NCBI GenBank assembly: GCA_905235755.1 | Contig: CAJONA010000006.1 | Location: 1 to 22,493, forward strand | Direction of reading: 5' to 3' | Length of the DNA: 22,493 bases | From: an uncultured Clostridia bacterium | GTDB taxonomy: Bacteria > Bacillota > Clostridia > Oscillospirales > CAG-272 | Shown: positions 7,081 through 15,501 of the stretch, piece after piece | Numbering within the stretch: the stretch's first letter is position 1 | Layout of the letters: every line of letters begins with the position of its first letter | Notes under the pieces: generated by a model | Told to the model about the DNA's origin: nothing | The model's database searches: none | The model's input: only the letters and a program-made list of their open reading frames with translations | Made by a program: the position numbers and the translations under genes

Positions 7081-9537
7081 TTATCCATTTAATATTTTTA
7101 TAAATTCAAGAGTTCTCAGCGTGTCCGGATGCTCTTCGCCGAGAACTTTACATCTCAGCGCGTACACTTTTTCTTCTGCTTCAAGCGCTTTTTTATGCTC
7201 GCCAAGATAGATGTATGTTATACCGAGGTTGTTAAGCGCCGACAGTGTATACGGATGCTCTTCGCCGAGAACTTTGCACATCAGCGCGTACACTTTTTCT
7301 TTTGTTTCAAGCGCTTTTTTATGCTCGCCAAGATGGCTGTATGTTGCACCGAGGTTGTTAAGCGCCTTGAGTGTGTCCGGATGCTCTTCGCCAAGAATTT
7401 TGCACATCAGCGCGTACATTTTTTCTTTTGTTTCAAGCGCTTTTTTATGCTCGCCAAGATCGCTGTACGTTGCACCGATGTTGCCAAGCGCCGTAAGTGT
7501 GTCCGGATGCTCTTCGCCGAGAATTTTACATCTCAGCGCGTACACTTTTTCTTCTACTTCAAGCGCTTTTTTATACTCGCCAAGATCGCCGTACGTTATA
7601 CCGAGGTTGTTAAGCGCCGACAGTGTGTCCGGATGCTCTTCGCCAAGAATTTTGCACATCAGCGCGTACATTTTTTCTTTTGCTTCAAGCGCTTTTTTAT
7701 GCTCGCCAAGATCGCTGTACATTGCACCGATGTTGCCAAGCGCCGACAGTGTGTCCGGATGCTCTTCGCCGAGAACTTTACGTCTCAGCGCGTACACTTT
7801 TTCTTCTATTTCAAGCGCTTTTTTATGCTCGCCAAGATTGCCGTACGTTGCACCGAGACTGTTAAGCGCCGACAGCATGTCCGGATGCTCTTCACCGAGA
7901 ATTTTACAACTCAGCGCGTACACTTTTTCTTTTGTTTCAAGCGCTTTTTTATGCTCGCCAAGATAGCTGTACGTTGCACCAAGGTTGCCAAGCACCATGA
8001 GTGTGTCCGGATGCTCTTCGCCGAGAACTTTACGTCTCAGCGCGTACACTTTTTCTTCTACTTCAAGCGCTTTTTTATACTCGCCAAGATAGATGTATGT
8101 TACACCGAGGTTGTTAAGCGCCGTGAGTGTGTCCGGATGCTCTTCGCCGAGAATTTTACGTCTCAGCGCGTACACTTTTTCTTCTATTTCAAGCGCTTTT
8201 TTATACTCGCCAAGATAGATGTATGTTACACCGAGGTTATTAAGCGCCGTGAGTGTATACGGATGCTCTTCGCCGAGAATTTTGTACATCAGCGCGTACA
8301 CTTTTTCTTCTATTTCAAGCGCTTTTTGACGCTCGCCAAGATAGCTGTACGTTATACCGAGGTTGTTAAGCGCCGACAGTGTGTCCGGATGCTCTTCGCC
8401 GAGTGTGTTTTTTCTGTGGTCATAAAGCGCCTGCGCCCATTTTAAAGCCTCGCGGTAGTCGAGCGCTACGCTCTCTCCGTTTGAGTACATCTTATACAGC
8501 TTTACCATCGCCGCGTCGCAGCCGGCATTTGCCGCGCCTTTGATAAGCTCAAGCGCGCGCTCCGTATCGACCTCAACGTCGATGCCGTCAAGATATGCAA
8601 GCCCGATGAGAAAGTTGTGCTCCGGATCGGAATCATTTTCGGCAATGGCTATATTGCAAAGCTCATCGAGCAATCTGTTTTGAAAGCTCTTTCTGTCGGC
8701 AGTGTCCGCACATTCGGGAATTGCCGGATATTTCTTTTCAAGCTCCGCGCGGTCCGTTTCTTTCATCTGTGCGGGAAGGATACCTTTTTTCAAATCGACC
8801 GCCATAGGGTATTCTTCCCTTTGAACGAAGTTGTCCTCGTTCACAAGGTTAGGAGTCACAAGCATGGTGAAAAGCTCGCTTTTTTCCATCGCCGCCTTTA
8901 TCGAATCGCGGAAGCCGTCCCCCGGCTTCAGAAACTCGTCGTACCATATCGCAATGTCGCGGCATTTCGGCGTTTGATGGATGAGCTTCATCAGATCGTT
9001 CGCATAGTGCCTGTCCTTTTTTCTATAGCTTAAAAAGATATACGCGTCAAAAGCCGCCCGCACCTTTGCCGCCGTTTCGTCGCTGATAAGTATCGAGTCG
9101 AGAAACGTTTTCAGCTTTTGCTCATAGCTTATCGCCGTCGCGTCCCTGTCATACGGACTAAGGTACTGCCGTTCTCCGAATTTCTTAGAATAAAACTCGT
9201 CTATCCCGCTTTCCATCATAAGCGGAAGCACCGCAATATGCTTTTCGTCGGCAAATCGATAATCGAAATCCATTGCCCTGTTCGGTTCCCTCAAAAGGCG
9301 GAAAGTTATCGGCATTACAAACAGATTCATCCTTCCAAAGTCGACATCGACGTATTCTTCCGGTATCGGAGCAGTCATATCCGGCGTGTAGTAAATGGCA
9401 CAGTCATGAGTTTTGAAGATGTCATCGCACACCTTGTCGAAATATCTGTCAAAATCTTGCGGGTGACATGTAAAATACACCCTCGGTTTTCCATCCGGGT
9501 TCGAGTTGCCCTTGGTTTTTACACTTAAATATTCCAT
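7081..9537 (-). CDS. TIR-domain protein with Sel1 and kinesin-light-chain-type TPR repeats
   Basis: 818 residues, soluble. Residues 18-110 are an alpha/beta domain that may be a divergent first TIR-like module (PRVYFTCHPQDFDRYFDKV; FVMPITF). Residues 163-255 are a canonical TIR domain: AYIFLSYRKKDR, IWYDEFLKPGDGF (BB-loop), AAMEKSELFTMLVTPN. The FVQREE segment follows, with E241 where the NADase glutamate of SARM1-type TIRs sits. Residues 305-370 are Sel1-like repeats. Residues 370-818 are ten complete 42-residue TPRs plus a partial one. Bacterial TIRs either cleave NAD+ / make cyclic ADP-ribose signals or act as scaffolds; activity here is inferred. The ATG follows AGGAGA, 160 bases after the protease-fusion gene. 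It is the last gene of its operon. Confidence 0.9.
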   Translation of the reverse strand: MEYLSVKTKGNSNPDGKPRVYFTCHPQDFDRYFDKVCDDIFKTHDCAIYYTPDMTAPIPEEYVDVDFGRMNLFVMPITFRLLREPNRAMDFDYRFADEKHIAVLPLMMESGIDEFYSKKFGERQYLSPYDRDATAISYEQKLKTFLDSILISDETAAKVRAAFDAYIFLSYRKKDRHYANDLMKLIHQTPKCRDIAIWYDEFLKPGDGFRDSIKAAMEKSELFTMLVTPNLVNEDNFVQREEYPMAVDLKKGILPAQMKETDRAELEKKYPAIPECADTADRKSFQNRLLDELCNIAIAENDSDPEHNFLIGLAYLDGIDVEVDTERALELIKGAANAGCDAAMVKLYKMYSNGESVALDYREALKWAQALYDHRKNTLGEEHPDTLSALNNLGITYSYLGERQKALEIEEKVYALMYKILGEEHPYTLTALNNLGVTYIYLGEYKKALEIEEKVYALRRKILGEEHPDTLTALNNLGVTYIYLGEYKKALEVEEKVYALRRKVLGEEHPDTLMVLGNLGATYSYLGEHKKALETKEKVYALSCKILGEEHPDMLSALNSLGATYGNLGEHKKALEIEEKVYALRRKVLGEEHPDTLSALGNIGAMYSDLGEHKKALEAKEKMYALMCKILGEEHPDTLSALNNLGITYGDLGEYKKALEVEEKVYALRCKILGEEHPDTLTALGNIGATYSDLGEHKKALETKEKMYALMCKILGEEHPDTLKALNNLGATYSHLGEHKKALETKEKVYALMCKVLGEEHPYTLSALNNLGITYIYLGEHKKALEAEEKVYALRCKVLGEEHPDTLRTLEFIKILNG
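7084..8430 (-). repeat. tandem array of 126-bp TPR-coding repeats
   Basis: Ten full 126-bp units and one partial unit encode LGEEHPDTLxALNNLGxTY / LGEHKKALExEEKVYAL. Adjacent units are nearly identical at the DNA level, including synonymous positions, which indicates recent duplication or gene conversion. The copy number is prone to change by recombination and may also be mis-assembled. Confidence 0.95.
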
Positions 9538-9655
9538 ATAATCTCCTATATACGTGTTTTCTGATTGTCATTTTTTATTTAGCTTGTTCAGACAGAATAT
9601 GGCTTGCGTGAAATAAAATTTGCTTGATATATATGGCTTTTGACCTTCATATTCG

Positions 9656-9689
9656 CGGCACCGCCAACATGCATAGCGGCGCCGTGCCG
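9656..9689. other. GC-rich intergenic hairpin between the fusion-protease and TIR genes
   Basis: CGGCAC-CGCC pairs with GGCG-(CC bulge)-GTGCCG around a 12-base loop, 9 bases after the stop of the upstream gene. No U-tract follows on the minus strand, so it is not a standard terminator. It could be a processing or 3'-stabilising hairpin that sets the relative level of the TIR gene. Confidence 0.4.
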
Positions 9690-9697
9690 TTAAGGTA

Positions 9698-12600
9698 TTA
9701 TTGATCCGCGCTTTTGACGAAAACAGCCTTTATCTCGTCTCCCGTTAAGTGATTTTCGGACATGAGTCTCTCGACAAGGGCGTCGATCGATCTTCTGTTT
9801 TCCTCTATGAGCTTGATCGCATTATGCATCTCATCCGCGAGTATCTTATTGACCGCTTCACGAACCTTCGAATCTATAGCGCCGCTTCTCGATGAAGGCT
9901 GATCTATTACAGCAAGGCCGAACTCTTCATCCATGCCGTAAGTGCAAATGATGCTGCGTGCCATATTCGTCGCGGACACGAGATCTCCGCTTGCTCCGGT
10001 GGACACTCCGTCTTTCTCTCCGTAATAGACGATCTCTGCGGCACGACCGCCGAGGGATGTGCGTATTTTTGAAAGAAGCTCATCCTTTGTATAAATGGCT
10101 TTCCCTTCGTTGTCATCGTGCTGCATATACCCGCCGTGATCGCCCCTGGCGACGACGGTGACGTATGACGGTGTTTCTCCGCTCTTCCAGCAAAGAAATG
10201 CGTGGCCCGCTTCATGTCTCGCAACACGTTCGAGCTGCGACGCGTCCCATTTCTTGACCTCTCCGCCATTGAACGTCTCGAAAGCTTCTTCAAAAATTTC
10301 GTCCGTCACCTTGAGATTGCCGTTCCTTATCGCCGTGCGCAAAGAAAGCTCAATTACGGATTCGAGCTCTGCGAGGCTCATCCCGGTCGAGCGGAGCGCG
10401 ATGTTGTTTATCTTATCTTCCGTAAGTTCAAACGCCGATTTTTCGGCAAGCTTCATTCTGATATAGCGGACGCGTTCGTCGCGGTTGGGAAGATCTATGT
10501 ATACCCTTCTGTCAAATCGACGCATAAGCGCGGGGTCGAGGCTCTTGTCTCTTCCCGGCTCGATGTCAAAGTTTGTGGCTGCCAAAACGAATACGGGCTT
10601 GCTCGTGTCATTTTTGAAGCCGTCCATCTCTGCGAGGAACGCGGTGAGCGTGGCTTCGCTCCCCAAAGATGCGTCTCCGCCCTTTCTTTCCTTTGCGATC
10701 GCGTCTATCTCGTCGATAAACAGTATCGACGGCGCATATTTTCGAGCTGTGCGGAAAAGCTCGTGAACCTTTTCCGGTCCCTCGCCGACATACTTTTTGA
10801 GGAATTGATTTCCCTCTGCTGTGATAAAAGTAACGTCGGATTCGCTTGCCATAGCTTTGGCAAGCATTGTTTTACCGGTTCCGGGAGGTCCGTAGAGAAG
10901 CACTCCCTTCGGTGAACTGACACCTGTCCCCATATATTTTTTCGGATTTTTAAGGTATTCCACAAAATATTGCAGTTCTTTCTTGGCGTCTTCGGCACCG
11001 ATCACCTGATCAAAACGAACGTTCGGTTTTGATATGCTGCTGAGTATGCTTTGCGCGTCTTCCGCATCTATTGCAACTGTCATTTCAAAATCGAACAATT
11101 TTATTTCCGCTGTTTTGCCACTGTTTTTGAGCGATTGCGCCGTTTCAAACGTGACAAGCTTATTGGCTTTTGCGAGATTTTCCATACTTCTCTGCTGATA
11201 AAGTCTTTCGTTCGTCTTGCGGATCTCTTCGGCAAAGCCGTCCTCGCCCTTTGACAGAGCGATGACGCCGCGCACACCCTTGCGCATAAACGACGTGCGT
11301 TCTTCCGTGTTCAATTTTTTGTCCGGCGTCTGAAGAAGATATATCGGCATATCGGAATGATACTCTCTGACAAACCAAAAGAAGTCTCTGGCTTTTGAAT
11401 CGACGTCTTCGATATTGAGATACTCCGTATCCTTTGTTTGGCCGAAGTCAAGATCGATCAAAACGAAACCGATATCACGGTCATACAGTACTTTTTTTGC
11501 CGCGTCAATCGTTTGAACATTTATAAATTCGGCGTCATCGGTCTTCTCCGAGCACATGGCGCATACATTTTCGGACGAGAAAACCATAATCTCGTGCTTT
11601 TCACATTGATCGAAAAGAGCCGAGATCTCTTTGTTATCGTCGGGTAAATCAACGCTGATGTTGATAGCTTCGAGATCTTCGATATTGGCGGTTATCTTGT
11701 CTGAATCTATCAAGCGGAACAGCTCGAACAGTTCGTCGTCAAAGAACGTCTCCGCTCTGCTTCTGATAGTTCTGGCGTCGGCGGCGCCGCCTTCCGCAAA
11801 CAAAAGAGCCGTATAAACCTGCTCGTCGATGTTAACTTTTATCCCTATTTCGCTTTCAAAATTTGAAGCGTGTCTGAGAACCTCTTTCTTTGCTATTTCC
11901 CGCAGATTATGCGCTGTTATGTGATTGAACATCACGACGTTTCCCGACGCAAAACGCGAACAGATGGCGGCGGGGAAATACGGCGTCCCCGTCGCGGGGT
12001 TGATGTCATTTTGGAGAGCCTTTAAAATGACTTTTTTTGTGGTGCCGGAAAAATCGGTCGCTTCCGAATTTTCATACAGCTGTTTGCCGGCGTTTGTCGT
12101 GAAAATAAGAATAGCGTCGGCAAATGAAACCTCTTTATCCGTAAAGTTGTCGCGCAAACGTCCTGCGTCAAGCATCTGAAGGAAGAGATGTATAACGTTT
12201 ATATGCGATTTTTCGATCTCGTCGAAAAGGACGACGCATCGCGGGTGTTTTGCGACAAACGACGTAACGTTGCCCTCCTTGCCGTTTTTATAAACGTTGT
12301 CGGAGCCGCAGAATTCGATATTAGCTTCCTTGTCGGAATACTCGCTCATATCGAAACGCATAAACGGCAGCTCAAGCACCTCGGCGGCTTTTTCTGCCAA
12401 AAAGGTTTTGCCCACGCCCGGAGGGCCGGCAAAAAGGAATATGGCACGCGGACGCGTCCTGTTTTTGTCCGTCAATGACAAAAGTTCAGCCTGAAAATAT
12501 CCTGTGGCGAAAACACTGACGGCGTTATCCTGACCGTAAATAGATTCAAGCAACTTATCATGAGTGCTTTTGACTTTTTCGGTCAATTTGGCGACGATCG

Positions 12601-13180
12601 CCTTCCGATCCGTCGATTTCATATCCTCCGCAGCTTTTGCTTCTGACTTATCATCGCCGTTACCGTCTTCGGCTTTATCTTGCGTCAGCTTATGTATCTC
12701 GAACATTAACGCACGTGCGTCATCCGCATCTGTATCGGCATTTTCCTCGCCCGCGCCGCTTTCTTTTTTGATATAATCGCTTATAAATGTGTTCGGTTCA
12801 TCAAAAATGCACGACAAAAGCACGTCGGCAGAGAGCTGCTCCGATCCATTTTTCATAGCGACGGACTTGGCATTATAGAGGCATTTTTGCATATAGAAGC
12901 TGTCCATAAACGGCGTGTCGCGGTTATCGAAGACATATTTCATAAAATGCTCTTTGACATTTGAAAAATCGGCGCTCGCAAAAGGAATGTGTGCCCTAAG
13001 CATTTCGATCAACAGATCTTTTTCCTCTTTTGAAATTTCGATCTCATAAACGCCCTCGACGGCGTCGATCACCGACACGATATAACGTTCCGCCGTCAAT
13101 ACTTCTTTTATCGGCTCTCCGACGGTTTTTGCATATTCGATTATTTTGTCGAGTAAAACGCTGTTTTTTATATCGGTCAT
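9698..13180 (-). CDS. soluble Clp-type AAA+ / receiver-like / FtsH AAA+ / M41 metalloprotease fusion
   Basis: 1160 residues. Residues 1-140 are helical and partly Clp-N-like (LSADVLLSCIFDEPNTF). Residues 205-505 are a ClpA/ClpB-D2-type AAA+ (GPPGVGKT 252-259; VVLFDEIEKSH 316-326; IFTTNAG 359-365). Residues 528-655 look like a CheY-type receiver (IMVFSSENV; GFVLIDLDF with D576/D578; IYLLQT; VIALSKG). Residues 720-970 are an FtsH-type AAA+ (GPPGTGKT 764-771, SILFIDEIDA 818-827, ATNFD, MRRFDRRV). Residues 985-1155 are peptidase M41, with zinc ligands HEAGH (989-993) and D1066 in GASGDLVSATNMA. FtsH normally has two N-terminal transmembrane helices; none is present here. All ATPase and zinc motifs look intact. 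The ATG follows AAGGAGA, 62 bases after the membrane-protein gene. Domain calls are strong except the receiver, which is moderate; the targets are unknown. Confidence 0.9.
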   Translation of the reverse strand: MTDIKNSVLLDKIIEYAKTVGEPIKEVLTAERYIVSVIDAVEGVYEIEISKEEKDLLIEMLRAHIPFASADFSNVKEHFMKYVFDNRDTPFMDSFYMQKCLYNAKSVAMKNGSEQLSADVLLSCIFDEPNTFISDYIKKESGAGEENADTDADDARALMFEIHKLTQDKAEDGNGDDKSEAKAAEDMKSTDRKAIVAKLTEKVKSTHDKLLESIYGQDNAVSVFATGYFQAELLSLTDKNRTRPRAIFLFAGPPGVGKTFLAEKAAEVLELPFMRFDMSEYSDKEANIEFCGSDNVYKNGKEGNVTSFVAKHPRCVVLFDEIEKSHINVIHLFLQMLDAGRLRDNFTDKEVSFADAILIFTTNAGKQLYENSEATDFSGTTKKVILKALQNDINPATGTPYFPAAICSRFASGNVVMFNHITAHNLREIAKKEVLRHASNFESEIGIKVNIDEQVYTALLFAEGGAADARTIRSRAETFFDDELFELFRLIDSDKITANIEDLEAINISVDLPDDNKEISALFDQCEKHEIMVFSSENVCAMCSEKTDDAEFINVQTIDAAKKVLYDRDIGFVLIDLDFGQTKDTEYLNIEDVDSKARDFFWFVREYHSDMPIYLLQTPDKKLNTEERTSFMRKGVRGVIALSKGEDGFAEEIRKTNERLYQQRSMENLAKANKLVTFETAQSLKNSGKTAEIKLFDFEMTVAIDAEDAQSILSSISKPNVRFDQVIGAEDAKKELQYFVEYLKNPKKYMGTGVSSPKGVLLYGPPGTGKTMLAKAMASESDVTFITAEGNQFLKKYVGEGPEKVHELFRTARKYAPSILFIDEIDAIAKERKGGDASLGSEATLTAFLAEMDGFKNDTSKPVFVLAATNFDIEPGRDKSLDPALMRRFDRRVYIDLPNRDERVRYIRMKLAEKSAFELTEDKINNIALRSTGMSLAELESVIELSLRTAIRNGNLKVTDEIFEEAFETFNGGEVKKWDASQLERVARHEAGHAFLCWKSGETPSYVTVVARGDHGGYMQHDDNEGKAIYTKDELLSKIRTSLGGRAAEIVYYGEKDGVSTGASGDLVSATNMARSIICTYGMDEEFGLAVIDQPSSRSGAIDSKVREAVNKILADEMHNAIKLIEENRRSIDALVERLMSENHLTGDEIKAVFVKSADQ

Positions 13181-13242
13181 TTTATTTTCTCCTTATAGTA
13201 AGAAAGTGTCGTTTCACGTTATTCGTACCGGATAACGCAAGA

Positions 13243-15036
13243 TCAAACCGTTCCGACACTGCTGTCTTTTTTCGCGTCTTGCTCGTTCAACAATGAAAAA
13301 TTCACAAGATCGTTGTGCATCTTGGCAAGGTCGTTGCGGCTGCTTTTGTCGCGCGATTTGCTGTAGATATATCCCTCCGAGCGCATATACGCGTTCCATC
13401 TGCGATGCTCGAGTCTCTGAATTATATCGCGCTCCTCATCCGTAAGGTCCGCTTCTTTCTTTTCGGCGCCCGGTATGCCGCAGGCGATCCTCGCCCGCAT
13501 ATGTATGGCGGACGCGACAGACGAATTATAATTGTATTCATACTGCCAGAAATCGTCTTCTTTCCCCCATTTCAAATGGCGGCGCAGAGCATCCTCTTCC
13601 AAATCCGATTTCATTATGACCGCTTCGGAATAAATGGTATGTCTGTCCCCGACAAAGCTTATGTCGTACCGCTGTCCGCGGTAGTTTGTTACTTCTTCGA
13701 GCGCGTTCTTGTCGTATGCGCTGTAAACGATCGATTGTATGATCGGCTTTGCATTTATTCTTTCAAACATCATACGCAGATCGGCCGCCGCTTTTATGTT
13801 GGCGTCATCGGAACCGAGAGAGACGAATACATATGTGGCTTCGGTCAATTTTGCTATTTCGTCGGCGAATGATTTTGTGGAAACGTCGCATCCCGAGTGG
13901 ATCCTTATCGTATAATCGATTTCTCCCGGAACGGCTACGCCGTTATATTCCTTGGACATGAGGTCCGGCGCGATAGCTGAAAACTTATCTTCCGCCTTTT
14001 CGTCGACATCAAAGGCGTCGATCTCGACATGATAACCGTCCATCTGACAAAACCAAGCCAGTGCTTTCAGCATTTCCGTGCCGTGCTGTCCGAGGCCGAC
14101 TATCACGGCTGAAATCTTTTTATTTTCTCCGTCCGCTTCGTTTGCGTGCTTGAAAATCTCGGCGCCCTGCTCATACAAAATACGATTGACAAGCGATCTT
14201 ATCTCGTTTACCCTGCGCACCTTGATGAATCCTTTGTCCGCTTTTGCCAGCAAAAGCTCGCTCGCCTTTTTTGTCGAAAACACAAACAAATCGGTGTTTT
14301 CCCTGCCCTTATAAAGTTCGATCAGTTTGAGCGACTGATCGACGTTTGCGCCTTCGTCGTCGCTTATCGTATACAGTACCACCTGCGACTTTTTATAGTG
14401 TATATTGAAATTGACCGCAAGGATGTCTTTTTTGTAAAATATCGCGTTTATTGCACGCGCTTGCTCGATAAGATCGGATTTCGCGTCGTCCTTGTTTGAG
14501 AAAACGGATGTGTATACTATCGTCGCGCGCCTGTGGTTTTTTCTTATGTCTGCGCCAAGAGAAAGCGACTTCTCATTAAGCTCCGAAAATACATAGGCGT
14601 CGTTGAAGTAATTAAATATATACCGTATGTATGCCGAGACGTTTTTGAAAAAAGAGAGAACAACTCCGACTGTCAATATCGGTGCGATAACGAACAACAC
14701 CGAAAGATATGACGAGAAGATCGCGGCAAGACTGTTGTTTGAACCGTTTATGACCTTAAGAACAACCTCGTTATCCGCGTTAAAAGTGAAAATTTTAAAC
14801 GTGTTGTAAAGAGTGAACGTTATCGTCTTCAGACCGCCGCTTGAAGCATCGGAAAGTACGATGTCATATATTGGCAGTAAGCATACAAAGGCAGCGAGAA
14901 AAACCCCGCCAAACACGACGTTGAAAGGTGTAAGCACTCTGCCGCGTTTGTATTTGCCGGCGCCGATAACGATGGCAAAAGCGATAGCCGCTGTCAAAAT
15001 CGCTGCTGAAATCAAAAAAATCACTGTCAAGTTCAT
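13243..15036 (-). CDS. membrane protein with Rossmann (TrkA-N-like) domains and C-terminal RyR domain
   Basis: 597 residues. Three hydrophobic segments (about 5-26, 38-60, 105-132) anchor the N-terminus, like a small channel or sensor scaffold. A cytoplasmic alpha/beta region (147-290) precedes a Rossmann fold with VIVGLGQHGTEML (311-323) and the acidic strand end DAFDVDE (341-347), as in TrkA-N/NAD-binding domains. Residues 534-590 are a RyR domain (RLEHRRWNAYMRSEGYIY ... MHNDLVNFSLL ... DAKKD). RyR domains have been proposed as nucleotide- or ligand-sensing modules in prokaryotic conflict and signalling systems. It is first in the operon with the protease fusion and the TIR protein, behind a consensus promoter. 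A role as membrane sensor of a nucleotide or ion signal is inference. Confidence 0.85.
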   Translation of the reverse strand: MNLTVIFLISAAILTAAIAFAIVIGAGKYKRGRVLTPFNVVFGGVFLAAFVCLLPIYDIVLSDASSGGLKTITFTLYNTFKIFTFNADNEVVLKVINGSNNSLAAIFSSYLSVLFVIAPILTVGVVLSFFKNVSAYIRYIFNYFNDAYVFSELNEKSLSLGADIRKNHRRATIVYTSVFSNKDDAKSDLIEQARAINAIFYKKDILAVNFNIHYKKSQVVLYTISDDEGANVDQSLKLIELYKGRENTDLFVFSTKKASELLLAKADKGFIKVRRVNEIRSLVNRILYEQGAEIFKHANEADGENKKISAVIVGLGQHGTEMLKALAWFCQMDGYHVEIDAFDVDEKAEDKFSAIAPDLMSKEYNGVAVPGEIDYTIRIHSGCDVSTKSFADEIAKLTEATYVFVSLGSDDANIKAAADLRMMFERINAKPIIQSIVYSAYDKNALEEVTNYRGQRYDISFVGDRHTIYSEAVIMKSDLEEDALRRHLKWGKEDDFWQYEYNYNSSVASAIHMRARIACGIPGAEKKEADLTDEERDIIQRLEHRRWNAYMRSEGYIYSKSRDKSSRNDLAKMHNDLVNFSLLNEQDAKKDSSVGTV

Positions 15037-15068
15037 ATGATATTCCTTTTAATATATAAATCATTATA

Positions 15069-15097
15069 ATTATATATTTTAATTATAAATTTGTCAA
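15069..15097 (-). promoter_or_regulatory. consensus sigma-A promoter of the RyR / protease / TIR operon
   Basis: Minus strand: TTGACA (15092-15097), 17-base spacer, TATAAT (15069-15074), a perfect match to both hexamers. The ATG at 15036 lies about 26 bases from the expected start of transcription, behind an AAAAGGA site. Confidence 0.85.
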
Positions 15098-15189
15098 GAG
15101 ATTTGTCGCTTGCCGTTATATTGACTCCGTTTTTTCGACAAACGTTTTTCCCCGTCCGATGCGGGCGGTGCAAAATATCATTTATTCTC

Positions 15190-15218
15190 TTGACATTGTT
15201 GTTTTCGTGATATAAAAT
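15190..15218 (+). promoter_or_regulatory. promoter toward the small ORF and glycosidase-like gene
   Basis: TTGACA (15190-15195) with TATAAA (15211) in an extended TGA-TATAAA context, or TAAAAT at the 17-base spacing (15213-15218). It is divergent from the RyR operon promoter. Confidence 0.6.
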
Positions 15219-15251
15219 AATATCAAAGCAACACTTTTCAGAGCGTGTATA

Positions 15252-15437
15252 ATGCAAAAAGTCGATGTCAGAGCAGAAAAGGTCGTCATACCGACATACG
15301 AGACAGAGCCGTATTACAATCTCGGATTTGCGCTTGAAACGGTAAATATCGACCCGCTCGACTTCGGCGCGCGGTACGAGCTCGAATTTTCCGCCGAAAC
15401 ATATGTCAAGTGCGTTGACAAGCGCCGCCGCTGCTGA
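15252..15437 (+). CDS. small ORF, 61 residues, possible remnant of a DUF5107-type protein
   Basis: Starts at an ATG about 30 bases after a plausible promoter but with only a weak ribosome binding site (CAGAGCG). Residues 1-17 (KVDVRAEKVVIPTYE) resemble the opening of long DUF5107/TPR carbohydrate-associated proteins. The rest does not continue that family and ends in the basic, cysteine-containing KCVDKRRRC. It could be a decayed 5' remnant, a leader peptide for the downstream gene (64 bases away), or a non-coding frame. I give no function. Confidence 0.4.
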   Translation: MQKVDVRAEKVVIPTYETEPYYNLGFALETVNIDPLDFGARYELEFSAETYVKCVDKRRRC

Positions 15438-15501
15438 TATAATTATATAAAGAAAACGGCGACGCACGCCGCAAAAATATTATTTATAAAGAGAAAAATT
15501 T

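Noticed and set aside
7081..8430. Regular direct repeats as a possible CRISPR array
   Set aside because: The unit is 126 bp, without unique spacers, and encodes canonical TPRs in frame.
7129..8445. 438-residue plus-strand open frame across the TPR region
   Set aside because: It is the antisense shadow of the 126-bp repeats: one stop-free repeat unit makes the whole array stop-free. It has Phe/Cys/Arg-rich composition and no ribosome binding site.
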